Positions 46,098 through 58,793 of a DNA stretch of 64,000 nucleotides are shown piece after piece. Every line of letters begins with the position of its first letter. Position 1 is the first letter of the stretch. The DNA is taken from contig NC_088311.1 of NCBI RefSeq assembly GCF_910592395.1, positions 6,388,501 through 6,452,500 of the forward strand. The letters are read 5' to 3'. This stretch comes from Lineus longissimus (Eukaryota > Nemertea > Pilidiophora > Heteronemertea > Lineidae). The position numbers and the translations under genes were made by a program. Under the pieces are notes generated by a model, which searched no databases, was not told the DNA's origin, and saw nothing but the letters and a program-made list of their open reading frames with translations.

Positions 46098-46985
46098 CTA
46101 GGCTTCAAGGTCGTTACCCTCTGCGCTGTTTGACGCCCGACGTGCGGACCTCCCTGGTTGTTTACCGCGGGCGACTCCCGCACTCTCGTCTCTTGAATAC
46201 AAGTGGTCCGTGATCATTACAGGTGATGCACACCGATCTAACCGATGACCAGATTCTGCCCTTGTTTTACGCGCCGGCGAGCTCCGACTTATCCCTAGAC
46301 TGGATTCTGCCCTTCTTTCACATGCCGATGCGCTCCGACTTATCTGGGGACTTATCCCAAGACTGGATTCTGCCCTTCTTTCACATGCCGATGCGCTCCG
46401 GCTTATCTGGGGACTTATCCCAAGACTGGATTCTGCCCTTCTTTCACATGCCGATGCGCTCCGACATATCTGGGGTCTTATCCCAAGACTGGATTCTGCC
46501 CTTCTTTCACATGCCGATGCGCTCCGACTTATCTGGGGACTTATCCCAAGACTGGATTCTGCCCTTCTTTCACGTGCCGGCGCGCTCCGACTTACCCCAA
46601 GACTGGAATCTGCCTTTTTTTCACATGTTGCGATCCGGCTTATCCCAAGACCCGAGTCTGCCCTTCTTTCACGTGCCGGCGCGCTCCGGCTTATCCTGAG
46701 ACCCGATTCCACCCTTTCTGCGCATGACATGCTCTTATTCGTGACTGTTTGACGTTTACGTTCCCTGACAATCTCAATTAACCTGCTGTGATCCCGCAAA
46801 AGAAGCCTCTGGTCGATCTTCATCTTATTCAGCATTTGCTTTTTCTCCCGTTCCATAGCTGATAACTTTTTTATCAACTCCCTTTGGTGGTTGACGTTTT
46901 TCACTTTAACGAAACGGAGTGTCTGTGTTCCAGTTATTGCGAGCATACTCGCTGGAAGTTCATAGTCTATATCGCGAATCTCCAT
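46098..46985 (-). CDS. Uncharacterised protein with coiled coil and 21-residue repeats
   Basis: A 295-codon open frame starting at MEIRDIDYELPAS. Residues about 33-79 (RELIKKLSAMEREKKQML..DQRLLLRDHSRLIEIVRERK) are a strong coiled-coil candidate. From about residue 95 the protein is a tandem repeat with core SASACERRAESSLG. The best copies are 63 bp each at 46298, 46361, 46424 and 46487, with shorter variants on both sides. The frame stops at TAG (46098-46100) after NSAEGNDLEA. No signal peptide or membrane segment. I do not recognise the family. The coiled-coil part is the best evidence that it is a gene. The antisense frame through the repeat (46223-46699, DWILPFFHMPMRSD) is a shadow. Confidence 0.5.
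   Translation of the reverse strand: MEIRDIDYELPASMLAITGTQTLRFVKVKNVNHQRELIKKLSAMEREKKQMLNKMKIDQRLLLRDHSRLIEIVRERKRQTVTNKSMSCAERVESGLRISRSAPARERRADSGLGISRIATCEKKADSSLGVSRSAPARERRAESSLGISPQISRSASACERRAESSLGIRPQICRSASACERRAESSLGISPQISRSASACERRAESSLGISPQISRSASACERRAESSLGISRSSPARKTRAESGHRLDRCASPVMITDHLYSRDESAGVARGKQPGRSARRASNSAEGNDLEA
46255..46690 (-). repeat. 63-bp coding minisatellite
   Basis: Four exact-length 63-bp units (46298-46549) plus 45-51-bp partial units on either side. All lengths are multiples of three, so the 46-kb protein frame is kept. Differences between the units are few, for example gacttatc / ggcttatc / gacatatc. Confidence 0.88.
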
Positions 46986-49900
46986 GATTGCTGGACAGAT
47001 TTGAATTACATTGCCATTATTCCATTCAACCTTCGAAAAGAAAATTCGCCGACTCCCCGAATAAGCCTTTGTGATGGCGCATTCCTAATGACGGCATCGG
47101 AGGATGATGCCGAATTAAACACTTTTGATTAGACAATGTCAGGTGGTTTGCTGTACTCCTCTCTTCCACTGCCTTTACGCCTCCACAACAAACTATTCAA
47201 AAAAGCTTCAAATCCTCTCTTTTTCTTGAGACAGAAACACGTAGAAACACACTCGGAAACCCCCGAAAGACGCTAGTTCCCGCAGGCCATATTCTCCAAT
47301 GAAGAAAACAAAAACAATGTATTGCACTGGCCATTCGTCTACAGTGATTTTCAAGATTGGATTGTTACAAAGTATCACGAAAAGCAACAAGGGTGGTGTC
47401 CGGTAATCCGTATATACTTACACGATACTGTCGTACGATTTAATCAATGAATGAGACGTTAGATTAGGTGCTCTCGCTTGAAATAAAAGCTTTGGCGCCC
47501 CTGAGGTACAACAATACATGTCACCAACGTTTCTTCAGAGGTTTGCTGTATCCGCCAAAAATTTCTCAATGTCAATGAATCTCATGGATAGCCGGCGTCG
47601 AACAATAGCGAATGAAGAAGAATTTCAACCTTTGTCCGTAAATGTCACACGGTGCATGTACTGGGGAAGGAAGGCAATAGAACGTCCAGAACCGTGTCAG
47701 GCGTGTTACTTTCATATACACTAAAATATTGGTCAAACTCTGAGGACCACTTAAGATAAATGTACGCTCGATTTATGTCACCGCCTCTGACGTGATGGCC
47801 CATACTGATAAGACAACCTAGAGTTTCCATTGCTTATTTTTTGTTGACTAAATATACGTGGGACTGGTCGATATTCGTGAGGAAGATACACTTTCTTAAA
47901 TGGCAAGTGATAATGATGCAATAAAAGGTGTATAATTTTATAGAAATAAGATCTGTAAGAAATCGTTTTATAGATGACTTGATATGGTATAGATGTCATG
48001 TCAGACGCTTCGGGAAATGGTAGTATGTACAAGTTGAACGACCCAAAATTAAACCAGCCAAACAAAACGAACTAAATAAACATTCCAAACATGAAATTGA
48101 AGATCACGTTTAGATGTATAACGATTGCAAGCTAATGTTTGCTATGGTGCACACGGTGCAATTTGTGAAGCCATTCGTTTAATCCATTTCATATAATTGT
48201 TATCATGTCTCTTGATAGATACATGCATCTGAATGTCTTAATATGGCTAACCACGCCTTCTTACCAATTGGAAAGATTTCATGATGGCCTTCTTAGCTTA
48301 TGACACTTCTATTCTTAAAGTTTTCACAATTCATATATTTGTAATCATACCGACCACTAATTAAGTGATTATCCCTACTACATGTAGGTCAGGTTAAGCG
48401 GAGGATTAAATTCTGCAGTGAATGATCATCCGTGCATGTAAAGGATGATCCCTCAGATAGAAAGATCTAGCTAAGGTCTTACGGCAGATTGGTGTATGTC
48501 ATTGGTCAATGCAGGAGAGTGAACCACTGACCTATCGTCAATTTCTGTATACTCAGCTGGGAAATAGGAGCACGATGAAGTAAATATATCTTCAAAATCC
48601 TATTTTTGATAGAAAATTGAACGTTTTTGTTGGCATCAGTGACATTTTGTCTTCTAAGTCATAGATAACACAAATGACATTCGGAGTGCCCCTATAGCTT
48701 AGGGATAGACTGTGGAGGAACATGTATCTTTTCCCGGCTTATAAAACCAGGAGGATGCAGACGATAGAGGAAGGACTTGTTTTTACATGTCGTGGTAAGT
48801 GGTCATCTTGTTTATCTGTATGTCCATCAATACCTTACCCGCTTCTTCCAATAATGCGACCATGCAGTTGAATTCTGATTATGTCCGTGTGACCTTAACG
48901 GGGTAGAAATAGTACCGGCGTATTTGCACAATTGAAAAAGAAACCTCTACTTGAAACGCACACAGTTCAGATGGTATTTTTCTTTCTTGCGCCGCGCATT
49001 GATGGGTGAACGGTTTACCTGTCAAAGATTCTTTTTCTTTTTCCTATAACTTAAATCCTCTTTAACTAGCAAATTAAACCACTTTTTTCTTCATTTATTA
49101 TTATAACCTGTAGGCCTTTCGTCCCTAAGTAAGAACCTTTGCTTGTTGTCCAAAGCTAATCGGTGGTAAATTCGCTTAAAAATTCATAGGCGACTTCAGC
49201 GCTGGTCGGTCGAAAATGGATGGGTGAAACAAATGTTCAAAATTCCTTTTCAAAATATTTTTCGCTTTATGTAGTATTTTTCTATCCGGGAAATGTCCAA
49301 CCTCAATTTTTATTCACAGTGTCACCAAATCTGAGAAACTGGTTAATCAGTAATGCCCGGAGCAATGGGTATAACTTGACATCAAACACAACCCGTTAAC
49401 ATATAGGTCCGTTCTAGCCCGGGGTTTTTGAGGACATTATTATCTGTTTAAACCAAGTAAATACATATTGAGATCTGTCGGATTAATGACATGGTACACA
49501 CAAGCAAACACCTTGATCTATTTAATACAGAGGCTTTGTGAATTGATTAGAAATAGTCCAGTATGGTGATTTCTATTTAGATTAGTACACATCATTACGA
49601 TATCGGCCTATACTTGGGGTTAAGCATTGTAAAATTTCCATGAAGGATGATCAAGGTATGGAGCAAGAAGGAATCGATGTAGCCGCATAGGGGTAAATCA
49701 TTGAAATCAGCAGGGAAAGGCATGAAATCCAAGAAGTCATATTTAGGCTTCGTCCCGAAGATTATTTTACGACCTCATCCGTTCCCGTCGGATTAGTTAC
49801 AATTTATTTTCCACCCTATGTATGAGTGAATGCAACAGGGATGCAATACACTGTGTAAACGCAGAAACAGTCTGTTCGAGCCTGCGGTCAAACACATTTC

Positions 49901-50555
49901 TTTCGATGTTTCGTTGACTTTGAAAATTACATGTATCTGAGCCGTTGAATTGACAAGAGTGTGCTATTGGTTAGCCCTGGTTGACGATGAACCGAGCCAC
50001 GCAACATATCGTTGCTAGGGGTGACAGACGGATGTTTTCAGGTAGACCACATGACACATCACATGACAGCGAGCGAATCCCGTTCTCATTTGTATAGTGC
50101 GAGATCGGAGATCATTTGCAAGCAAAATCAATAGAGACAAATCAAATGATATGTTCCATTCGCAATCGGCGTTTATAACTGTGTAATGCATTGAAAGCTT
50201 AAATACTACGAAGCCACTGGGTGAGACGAGGTCAGTCGTGCTTGGATAATGTTAAACCTGTTAAGAAAGACCTTAGAATGGATCAGTGGCCACCAAACAA
50301 GTAACTTATAGGCCTATGCGAGTAAATCTTTACCTATTATATGAACACCACCTATTGGGTATATTAGCTCGTTGACAAGAAACGTCACAGATCTTGCCCG
50401 ATTGAATCGACTCTCCATATTGATTAGGGATTATTTGCGAATAACATACATTGCCTTTGACAGGGAGACACCGTTCATTGTGTTACTGGAGTGTTAGCGA
50501 CATATCATCATTTCATTTTTCTTAAACTGGACTTACTTCTGGATGTACACCCATT
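46986..50555. other. Intergenic between divergent uncharacterised genes
   Basis: 3.6 kb with no ORF above about 95 codons. No domain, repeat or RNA gene was recognised. It should hold the promoters of both flanking genes, which point away from each other. Confidence 0.5.
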
Positions 50556-53500
50556 ATGATACTTGAAGCCATGCGGACTAAAAGTCGTGAGAGACCGCCG
50601 AGCAGTTTGGCGATGTCTGCGAAAGAGCGATACGATCCCTTGCTTTGGCCAGAGCGTGCGAAGCCTGGTGATATTGAGACATGTGCTAGTAGGTTGAGTA
50701 ATGTGACATTTCTCTCCCTTCCAGTGGGCAAGTGCCCTCTAGATGACTACCCCATGACCGTGGACCGCGGCCAGGTTACCAGGACCATGTGTGATGTACG
50801 CCGGTTGAAACGCAAGGATCAAAATAATCTGCTGAAAGCTTCCCAAGTGAGTGAGACTCTGTACCGGCACAGTCGACGGATGTTCAACTATGCGCTGAGT
50901 AGGGCTGGGGAAATTGACCAGGTGGATTCGCCCAATGCGAAAGCTACTCAAAGCCAGTGCTTCTCAGGCCCGACCAGGGCTGGTAGCCCTATATACTATA
51001 AAAGGATCCAGGTCATGAATGACATCAGAACCAGGCCCGTCACAGTGCCCCCTGATGCCAAGCGGTTGATGCATGAACGGGGCGGAAAGATGCTGCCAGT
51101 TATCAAACGAACATTGGCACGAAGCAACGAGGACTTCCGAGTTCAAATCATCCCCATGCCGCCGAGATCTGCATGTCCGAGCCAGATGTCTAGTCACCCA
51201 GATGTGCTGCTGGTGCCAAATGCATCAATGGTCGAGGACAGAGAACAAGAAGTTGCAGACGACATGAACGATGACGCCATGAAAGCTCCCGACTCCGTTG
51301 AGGAAGAACCTGAAGTGATTCCAGTTAAATCCAAAAAGAGGTGAGTGAGGCAGTATTTTTTTTATCCGACTGGAACAGTAGGCCATTAAAACTACTCATA
51401 CGGCTTCTTTGTGGTCATCTCTACCTTGCAGAACCACTTGGTAACTTCTACAGGTGTATGGTGTTACAGAAAGAACCTTCGATTTCACTTACAGTTGACC
51501 ACCAAAAACTATATTTTAGTATTTGATTAGCGCGACATCGTGAATAGTCCTCCAATGAGAATTTACGTGGCTTATTACTCGGATTTTTTGTGGCAAGGTT
51601 GCAATAACTCCAGAGATTTAGACTCTAAGTCCGTGAAAATAACGTACTGATCCGGGTGGATAATCGCGGGACTATATTTTTCGAAACCAATCTTATAACC
51701 AATTAAGGGTTTTGAAAAATGAAATTGATTATCTTCTTGCACATGCTGTGTAAAGAACAGAGAGCGCTTTCAAAAGTAAATGTATTTCCCAACAATGAAT
51801 AATTAGCTAATTGTAAGTTAATTCAACTTTAAAACATACCATAATTTCTATATTTGTAACAAAATGAATACATACATGAAAACGAGAATATCGGAACTCA
51901 TAGAATACTTTTAATAGTATGCTTTCAATATGCTCGAATGATGTATGACTATCATTTCGGACAATACATTTTAGGTCTATCCCTCGCCCAAATGAGATAT
52001 GCCTTGCATGGCTGTTGATATTGTCGCTAATAATCTTATTGATATCGCCTTGAATGTCTCGCTTCACGTTACCTCTACCCAGGGGTTCTCCTTTAAGTCT
52101 TGTTCGCAAGTACGGATTCCATACCGTTTGATAGATATAATGGGCTCGAATTCAGCCCTTTTACAGTCACGCGGTTGGACCGAGCCCCTAACATAGACCA
52201 TCAGAAGAATAGTAATATGATCAAATAATCCAATTAATGAATTCCTGGTCGTTTTGAAGGTTAGTATCAAGCTGTCTGAAGGCGTCACCATGTTGACAAA
52301 TAAGTAAAATTCAATGTTAGAGTTTCTTTGACCACCAATCTCAACGTCAACACGACAGTACATGGACATCTCAGGGGTAAACATTGTCAATGCTGATAAT
52401 TCACTGCTCTATCGTATACACCAATTTTAGTGCTGAACTCGCTATCCAAGGTAGGCGTCATATCTCTGTGCTTCACGGGAAGGGATAGTCCAACCTGCAA
52501 AATGAAAAATTTCAAATTTTTTAGGGCAGACTTCGTAATGTGAACTGTCGAAAGGCACATTTAGTAAAAATTTGGCCAGCAACGATGCAAACATGACGTG
52601 GCTCAGCTTAAGTTAACTTTTCTTCAAAACCCAACTTTTCACTGCAGTCACTGTTTTTAGAAACAACTTTAATAAACCACTTTTAAGTGTTCAATAATGA
52701 GCCCCAAGTGACTCACTGAGACCTTTAGTCAACACGCACAGCTTTGTTTCGCCCGCTGGCCTGATATGAGGTACCAGTTCATTTCTACTGACGCTTTCTC
52801 CTTCTTTCCATATCAATATTGGTCTCCACTTCCCAGGTAATTATATCGGTGCATACCTATAACGAGATCAATATTTGAATTCGGATATCAAGTTATGGCA
52901 TAACTTCGCGCTGGTGTGTGTTCCCTGTCGGCCAGGTCCTACTTTCTTAATGGGTTGAAAGCAAACATGACGAATCGAGCCTCGAGCGTATGCGATCATG
53001 TAATTGGTGATAGAAACGGCGAATGGGTGTTTTGCCGTTGGTAGACTTCTTTTTAACCCAGTAGCTGTTTTCGTTCCCTAGGGGTTTCTCATTATATAAT
53101 GTTAGTGCCTTGCAAATTCAAGGTATGTATTGTGTCGTACTCGTTTATGACATTCGCATCACCGTCGACACATCAGACATGGACAGCATGTCCTCTAGCT
53201 GCGTCACAGGCTTATGTCGGAGTATGTAAATTCTTCATGCGATAATCGTTTAGATATTTACAATCATTGTTAGTATCAAAATGATCAAATCAAATATTTG
53301 CATCTGGTGTAAGTTATGAACATTGAATTATTAACATTGATTCGCCGGGGTGATCATCGGATTGACATTTCCTTGCGCTGAGTATACAACTCTCTTAAAT
53401 ACATGAAATATTCGACTACCTACACCCTTTCTAAGTAGGCCTTCACCTGTTTATGATTGTCTGGATTGGCATTGTATGGTGTATATCTGCCCTACATCAT

Positions 53501-55530
53501 TCAAGGGACTGTCTGTCCACCATGAAAGAATTCCATGGCCTCGTGCTCTGCCAGTGACGCGCTTGTTCTTTATTGACTAAACATCGTTTTAAAACCGCAT
53601 GCATATATCAGATATATCATACTGCCAATAATCATATTGAAGTGAATTGTGCTGGCGCATAAATTTTTTATACGCAGGAGAATATTATTAGCATTACGCT
53701 TTCAGCTGAATTGAATGATGTTTCGACATTTGTTGACAACCCAACCGTCAGCTACCTAACCTGGGGGAATTTTACGATAGCCTGGAAGTGAGAAATCACT
53801 TTTAGCAGATAGTTAATTTTGCCTCGAAAGGGTTTCGGTACTGAGACAGTAAACAAGACCATTCTGATATCAGACACGTTTTCTTTGAGCTTTGTCTACG
53901 ACCACAGTGCTCTCCACAATGATAACGAAGAAATTAGAAGTTACTTCCGGCGATACCAGAGTATGGTTGCCAGTCGCACACGTGATTTGAATGTTGTGGA
54001 TTCTCATTGGTTGGGAAGCTGAAGCGCAGAATCTCATTGATTGGGCAACTGAAGGGCGAATTCTCATTCGTTGGGCAGCTGAAGGGCAGATTCTCATTGG
54101 TTGGGCAGCTAGTGGCGGATTCTTATTGGTTGGACAGCTGAAGGGTTGGTGTCTGGTTGGGCACAGTATTTTTAATGGTATTCAGAATCATTTGTTATAC
54201 GAGTGAGAACTGAGAAGCACATGTGACAGCCTGCGCTCAGATACTCATTAGACCTGGTATCAAAGCTTAAACTTTCGCCAACTTGCGGGTAGATATCAGT
54301 TTAGGAACATGATTTGGCCTACAATCGGCTTAAAAAATAAAGTAAGCTCGAGATTTAAATAGGATCACGTATCGGACTATTCACATAATCCTTAACTGGC
54401 CCTGGTTTATGTTCAGAGATAACAATACAGTGTACGTTTTTTTATATGTTTTTTAATTCTCGTTTTATTTTATTTTTGCTGTGGGAATAAATCTTTCATT
54501 TTGGTTGAGAGCAAAATCTAGTAGACCAACAATTTGCGGCCCATGTAATAGGCTTTATGACCTGACCTAGGGCGACCATGTTTCTTAAAACTCTCTTCAT
54601 TATTGATATATTAAACCAATGTTGACACAAAAAGAATTCAACTTGCAAACAATTAAACAAACCATAAACCGCGTTTAATGTCTAAACGACCCTTACCGCC
54701 CGTGGAGCTTAATAGTGACTCAGTTCTGGACCAAGGCAGAAAAGGTTTCGCGATAGGTTATTAATGGACGGAAACAACCAAAACCTGTTGGCAAACGTCC
54801 ATCTGCATGTAAATAGTCCAAAGTTTGCCTTTGGGAAGAGTATAGGGTATACAACCAAGGACGGAGAAACAGTTATATTGTAGATCGATCAAAAGTTCCT
54901 TGGTATGAGCATTGTGAAGATCGATATACATACATGTATTGATAAATAAAGATCAATGCCGGTCAGTGATCTCTTAGTCGGATGTAATGTCCACTCAGAG
55001 CCCTGGTGACGCTCCCCGGCAGGTTCTATTGTCGGACCCTAAATCAGAGACCCCCGGTCAGAGGCATAGTTTACTATTTTCAATCCATTTTTTCCAGTTT
55101 GTCTACAAAACATGGCGGTGGCAAACGACGGGTAACCAAACATTGGGTTGATGAACTCACAGTGTCCAGTGATGGGTCAAATCGTGACCAGCAGGACCAA
55201 AAGACAGCAGGACAAACGACACAAAACCAAGGTCAAGGTCAAGAAAATGCAAATTCGGTCGAGAGAAAACTAAATGGGGAAGTCGAAAATGTGAACTTAG
55301 ACAATGCGTTTCAGGTAAAAATGGGTGAGAATGGTGAAATAAGAAGTTCCGATGCACTGCCAGACAGGGATAATTTTATTCTGACTCTTCAAGAATTACA
55401 AGAGAAACAGTTGACCCTCCCAGAGTTCAAATGTCCCAGCTCCGAGGAGAAGTCGCGTGAATATGCTATTCGAGAATGGTTAAAACACACCTCGTTCACG
55501 ATTGGAAATCGTAATGTGCCACTTTTTTAA
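50556..55530 (+). CDS. Uncharacterised basic protein, two exons
   Basis: Exon 1 is 50556-51340, ending KSKK + ag at a strong donor (ag/gtgagt); the apparent stop just after it is part of this donor. Exon 2 begins at 55098 after tttttccag and ends at 55530. Exon 1 leaves two bases and exon 2 supplies one, giving 405 aa. Other exons may exist in the 3.76-kb intron. Exon 1 has charged, proline-rich stretches (ERYDPLLWPERAKPGDIET, LMHERGGKMLPVIKRTLA, EDFRVQIIPMPPRS) and an acidic end. Exon 2 has a Gln/Asn-rich linker, then a compact C-terminus (NFILTLQELQEKQLTLPEF, REYAIREWLKHTSFTIGNRN). No signal peptide or membrane segment. I recognise no family. The Met six codons downstream is an alternative start. 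A long open, unrepetitive frame plus matching phase supports a real gene. Confidence 0.6.
54001..54145 (+). repeat. 30-bp tandem repeat carrying ATTGG boxes
   Basis: Units start at exactly 54001, 54031, 54061, 54091 and about 54121. The pattern is ttctcattggttgggcagct followed by gaagggcaga. Most units contain ATTGG (CCAAT in reverse). It lies in the intron of the 50.6-55.5-kb gene, about 1 kb before exon 2. Confidence 0.85.
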
Positions 55531-56830
55531 CCAATGATGTATATACGTATAACGTCAACTATTATTCATATCGAATTGGGAGGTTTATGGGGTAACTGAT
55601 AAATCTCGAAATAAAATCATGGAAACGAAACGAAACGAAATCATTTTCTCTCCAATACGCTTGGATTCAGGGCTTTTTCGGAAATTTAAAAATTACCCGG
55701 CGGTGCGTTTTGATGACACTTCCCTTCAACCAAGATAAACTCGTTGTTTCCAAAATTTTAACTGTTAACATGGTGAATGCCGTAATTGATACTGAGATCA
55801 AAATGGGCAAAATGTTAACACTGGGGTCTCATATCTGTATCCATTGGCATTTGTCGAATTATCAGCTCATTCAATGATTACGAGGTTGACATTCTAATGC
55901 AAGCCTGAGGTGCACGTATAATGTTTCTAATTTCATAGAACTGCACGTAAATTGTACAGGACTCAATACGTTTGCACATACGTGCATGCCATAAACATAT
56001 AAAATGTAACTACGCTAAAAATTATAATGTTTTTAAAAAATTGTAGTTCTTTTTTTGTTTTCTGGGTTCCTGTGTACAAATTGGAGTAAATTCTTTTTTC
56101 AGCCTAAAAGGTTTGGAGGATTGCAATTTCCTGTTAATCTGTCGTAGATATATTAGCTCGACACACATGCCACAAGTACATGGACATTTTACATGTATAG
56201 TAAATATCATTTGACAATTTTTACCCTTACCGGATAGAATGTAAAAATAGCTTTGTCGCCTCTCAATTCAGAAAAAAGCACGAATCTGATTACACCTCTC
56301 GAAATAAATAGCCAGCACATCATAGATCTTTAAAATAGAAAACTTAAATAAAGACACCCTTAAAACCTTTTTACATGAGTGGTTTGATATCCTAGTAATT
56401 AAAACAGGAATAATTTTGCTCTAGACATATTCTTAATGATTTAGTCTAGTACTTTATAGTTATACAAATGTACTGTATGTCATTTCTACAACTTAACTTT
56501 GAGGAAGATCCATGCGCTCACTTGGCTGAGCATTTCAACAGTCGAGACGACACCAGTCGTTGGGAACTTACAGTTTCAAGACGTTGGCTTGTTAAATAAG
56601 ATCGTGTGAGCCGGCCTTAACGTAATATTACCATTCAGCCGTACAGTCGGAATAGTGTAAAACCAAAACTGGATTCTACGTTACTGCTAGAACACTTCGA
56701 TGAAACTGATTAGAGGTCATCAAACAGCGGCAACGGATAACTGGGTGTACATTCGCTACACACGGATGTCCAGCTCCGTCATCCTGATGATATCAGTCGG
56801 CGGATTCTTGTCTCGCACCTATTACACGTC
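55531..56830. other. Intergenic upstream of the GPCR cluster
   Basis: No gene recognised. A short direct repeat (gaaacgaaacgaaacgaaat) lies near 55622. AATAAA signals near 55608 and 56303 could serve the preceding gene. Confidence 0.5.
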
Positions 56831-57877
56831 ATGGACCGAATGGAAACAACAGAATCGTCTTCGGCGACAGGCCTGCCCGGGTCGGCGTATGCTGCTCTCA
56901 TGCAGCAGATTCTTGATGTTACTCAAGGGTATGTAATGCTTGGTATCTATCTCATTGGTTTCTTCGGGAATACGCTCTCACTTGTGGTTTTCTTCAGGCT
57001 GAGGAGACGGGAAGATGCGTGTGTCCAGTATCTCAGTTGCCTCGCCGTCTCGGACAATGGCGTCATAATCTTCCTAGGAGTGAGTGACTGGATTGCTGTT
57101 GGACTGAAATTTCTTACTGATGGTGCAGTTTCGTTCAATTTTATGTCACACACAGGACTGACGTGCAAAATACAGCAGTTTGTATCACAATATTTCATGT
57201 GCGTTTCTGCTTGGACCATTGCTGCATTTTCTGCAGAGCGTGCGTTTGTAGTTTTGCATCCACTGAAGCGAGTGAATATTACGGCCACATTTCGACGAAA
57301 GGTTATCTGCCTGATATGGTTTTCCGCAGTCACAGCTGGTATCCACCATCTTGTTCTCATGAATACCATTCCAGGCACGCCGGTCCTATGTTACTATGAT
57401 GCTGAACCTACCACGGCAGCTATTTTGTGGCTCATGGATACCATACTCTTCTGCTACGCCCCAAGTTTTTTAATATTTGTATCAAATATTCTAATTCTAG
57501 TTGCTATATTCAAATCGAGAAAGTCAAGTGGCCGGACAGCCCGCCAGACCCATCAAACATCGAATGAAGGGAGGTTACTGGTGTCACTAATGCTCGTCTC
57601 AACTCTCTTCATCATTTTTGTGTTGCCTGCCAATACGACATTTGCCTATCTAGCAGATATGCAAGAAAAACTCACCGAAGATGAAGCTCTCTTTCTTTAT
57701 TATATTGTCAAATTCCTAACGCTAGTCGCCGTTCTCAACTACTGCATCAATTTCATTATTTACGGCTGTACAATGCCCGAGTACCGTCAGGATGTGTCCA
57801 AGATATTTTCCGGTGTAGCAAACTGCCTCATCAAAACTATATTCAGGCAATATCGAAACGATTCACACTCAGGCTGA
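56831..57877 (+). CDS. Class A (rhodopsin-like) GPCR, orphan, cluster copy 1
   Basis: Single-exon 348-aa seven-helix receptor, plasma membrane. TM1 is about 34-57 with GN at 46-47. TM2 is about 66-88 with LAVSD (D75). Cys112 opens TM3, which ends in ERAFVV (E136-R137, in place of DRY). TM4 is about 159-177, with Cys187 in loop 2 for the conserved disulfide. TM5 is about 203-226, TM6 about 250-273 (FVLP) and TM7 about 288-311. TM7 ends NFIIY (307-311) instead of NPxxY. The third loop is basic (FKSRKSSGRTARQTHQTSNE). The layout is that of invertebrate peptide-receptor-like orphans. The ligand cannot be inferred. Start: the ATG at 56831 aligns base for base with the chosen starts of the two neighbours. 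Copy 3 is its closest relative (shared IFRQY..S.SG tail). Confidence 0.9.
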   Translation: MDRMETTESSSATGLPGSAYAALMQQILDVTQGYVMLGIYLIGFFGNTLSLVVFFRLRRREDACVQYLSCLAVSDNGVIIFLGVSDWIAVGLKFLTDGAVSFNFMSHTGLTCKIQQFVSQYFMCVSAWTIAAFSAERAFVVLHPLKRVNITATFRRKVICLIWFSAVTAGIHHLVLMNTIPGTPVLCYYDAEPTTAAILWLMDTILFCYAPSFLIFVSNILILVAIFKSRKSSGRTARQTHQTSNEGRLLVSLMLVSTLFIIFVLPANTTFAYLADMQEKLTEDEALFLYYIVKFLTLVAVLNYCINFIIYGCTMPEYRQDVSKIFSGVANCLIKTIFRQYRNDSHSG

Positions 57878-58793
57878 TAAAAATTGTGAAGTGGACTGCA
57901 TGGCCCGATTCTACTAGAGTGGTTTGTTAAAAACCGCGCTTCGGAGCAACGGGAAACCGGAGCGGTTTCCCGCTGTGGTGGAATCAGTCCTTTCGGCTCA
58001 ACAGTGACAACTGGTGGCCATGGCAGAGACAACCAACAACAGAATGAGGAGTTTTCCATGCTGTCGCACAACATATAGCAAATAGCAGCCTACCAGTATT
58101 TGGTGATAACATGCATTTCATGCTCGACGTATGGTTGCAAGGATCTCAGGAAATTGATATCATTGTATTAGCAAGTGGTCGTCGATACATTGTTTAAAGA
58201 TCAAGTCTATTTTTCAAAATAAATGGTATGAAAAATACCTCATGCCAATTTTCAGATACTTATATCACGGCAGAGTAAAGATAAATTCGTACATCGCTTT
58301 AATCACCAAGCCACCATTCGAAAATAACCTTCTGCCTCAGATCGCGAACATGATCCTCCCATCATAAACCCTTTTTACGAATATTGTTATCACGGACAGC
58401 ATAAATTTAGACGCTGCCACTATTCCTGATCGTTATTCTTGGTCACGACTTTTTTCTCGATGATTTCTATATATATTTGTGAATTGAACGTATCACTTCC
58501 GATTGGTTATGGAACAGATTGCTGGCTGCCTCCTTGTGTCGAAAATTCAGTCGGAAGGAATCTGTAAGTCATCATGGTATGCTTTTGGAACACTATACAT
58601 GTACTTGTATAAACTTTCGGCTTAAAGACTGCGTATTGCATAATGCTGATCAGAGTGTACAACCTGCATCACCAAGTAGGCAAATCCTACAGGGTGTTGT
58701 TGCATTGTGCGTGTAAAGGTTTGTCATGTGTTATTACATTCCATATTTAGGGCGATGCCAAGTAATGGTATTATTTTAGCGATACACACGCCA
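57878..58793. other. Spacer between GPCR copies 1 and 2
   Basis: No gene seen. An AATAAA at about 58220 may end copy 1. No obvious duplicated flanking sequence beyond the coding region was recognised. Confidence 0.45.

Noticed and set aside
46223-46699. Plus-strand 158-codon ORF with DWILPFFHMPMRSD repeats
   Set aside because: Antisense shadow of the 63-bp coding repeat in the minus-strand gene, which has the better start and a non-repetitive coiled-coil N-terminus.
56947-57378. Antisense ORFs opposite the GPCR genes (also 58892-59332 and 60698-61117)
   Set aside because: They recur at the same place in each paralogue because the sense codons are conserved. They have no independent start or homology.
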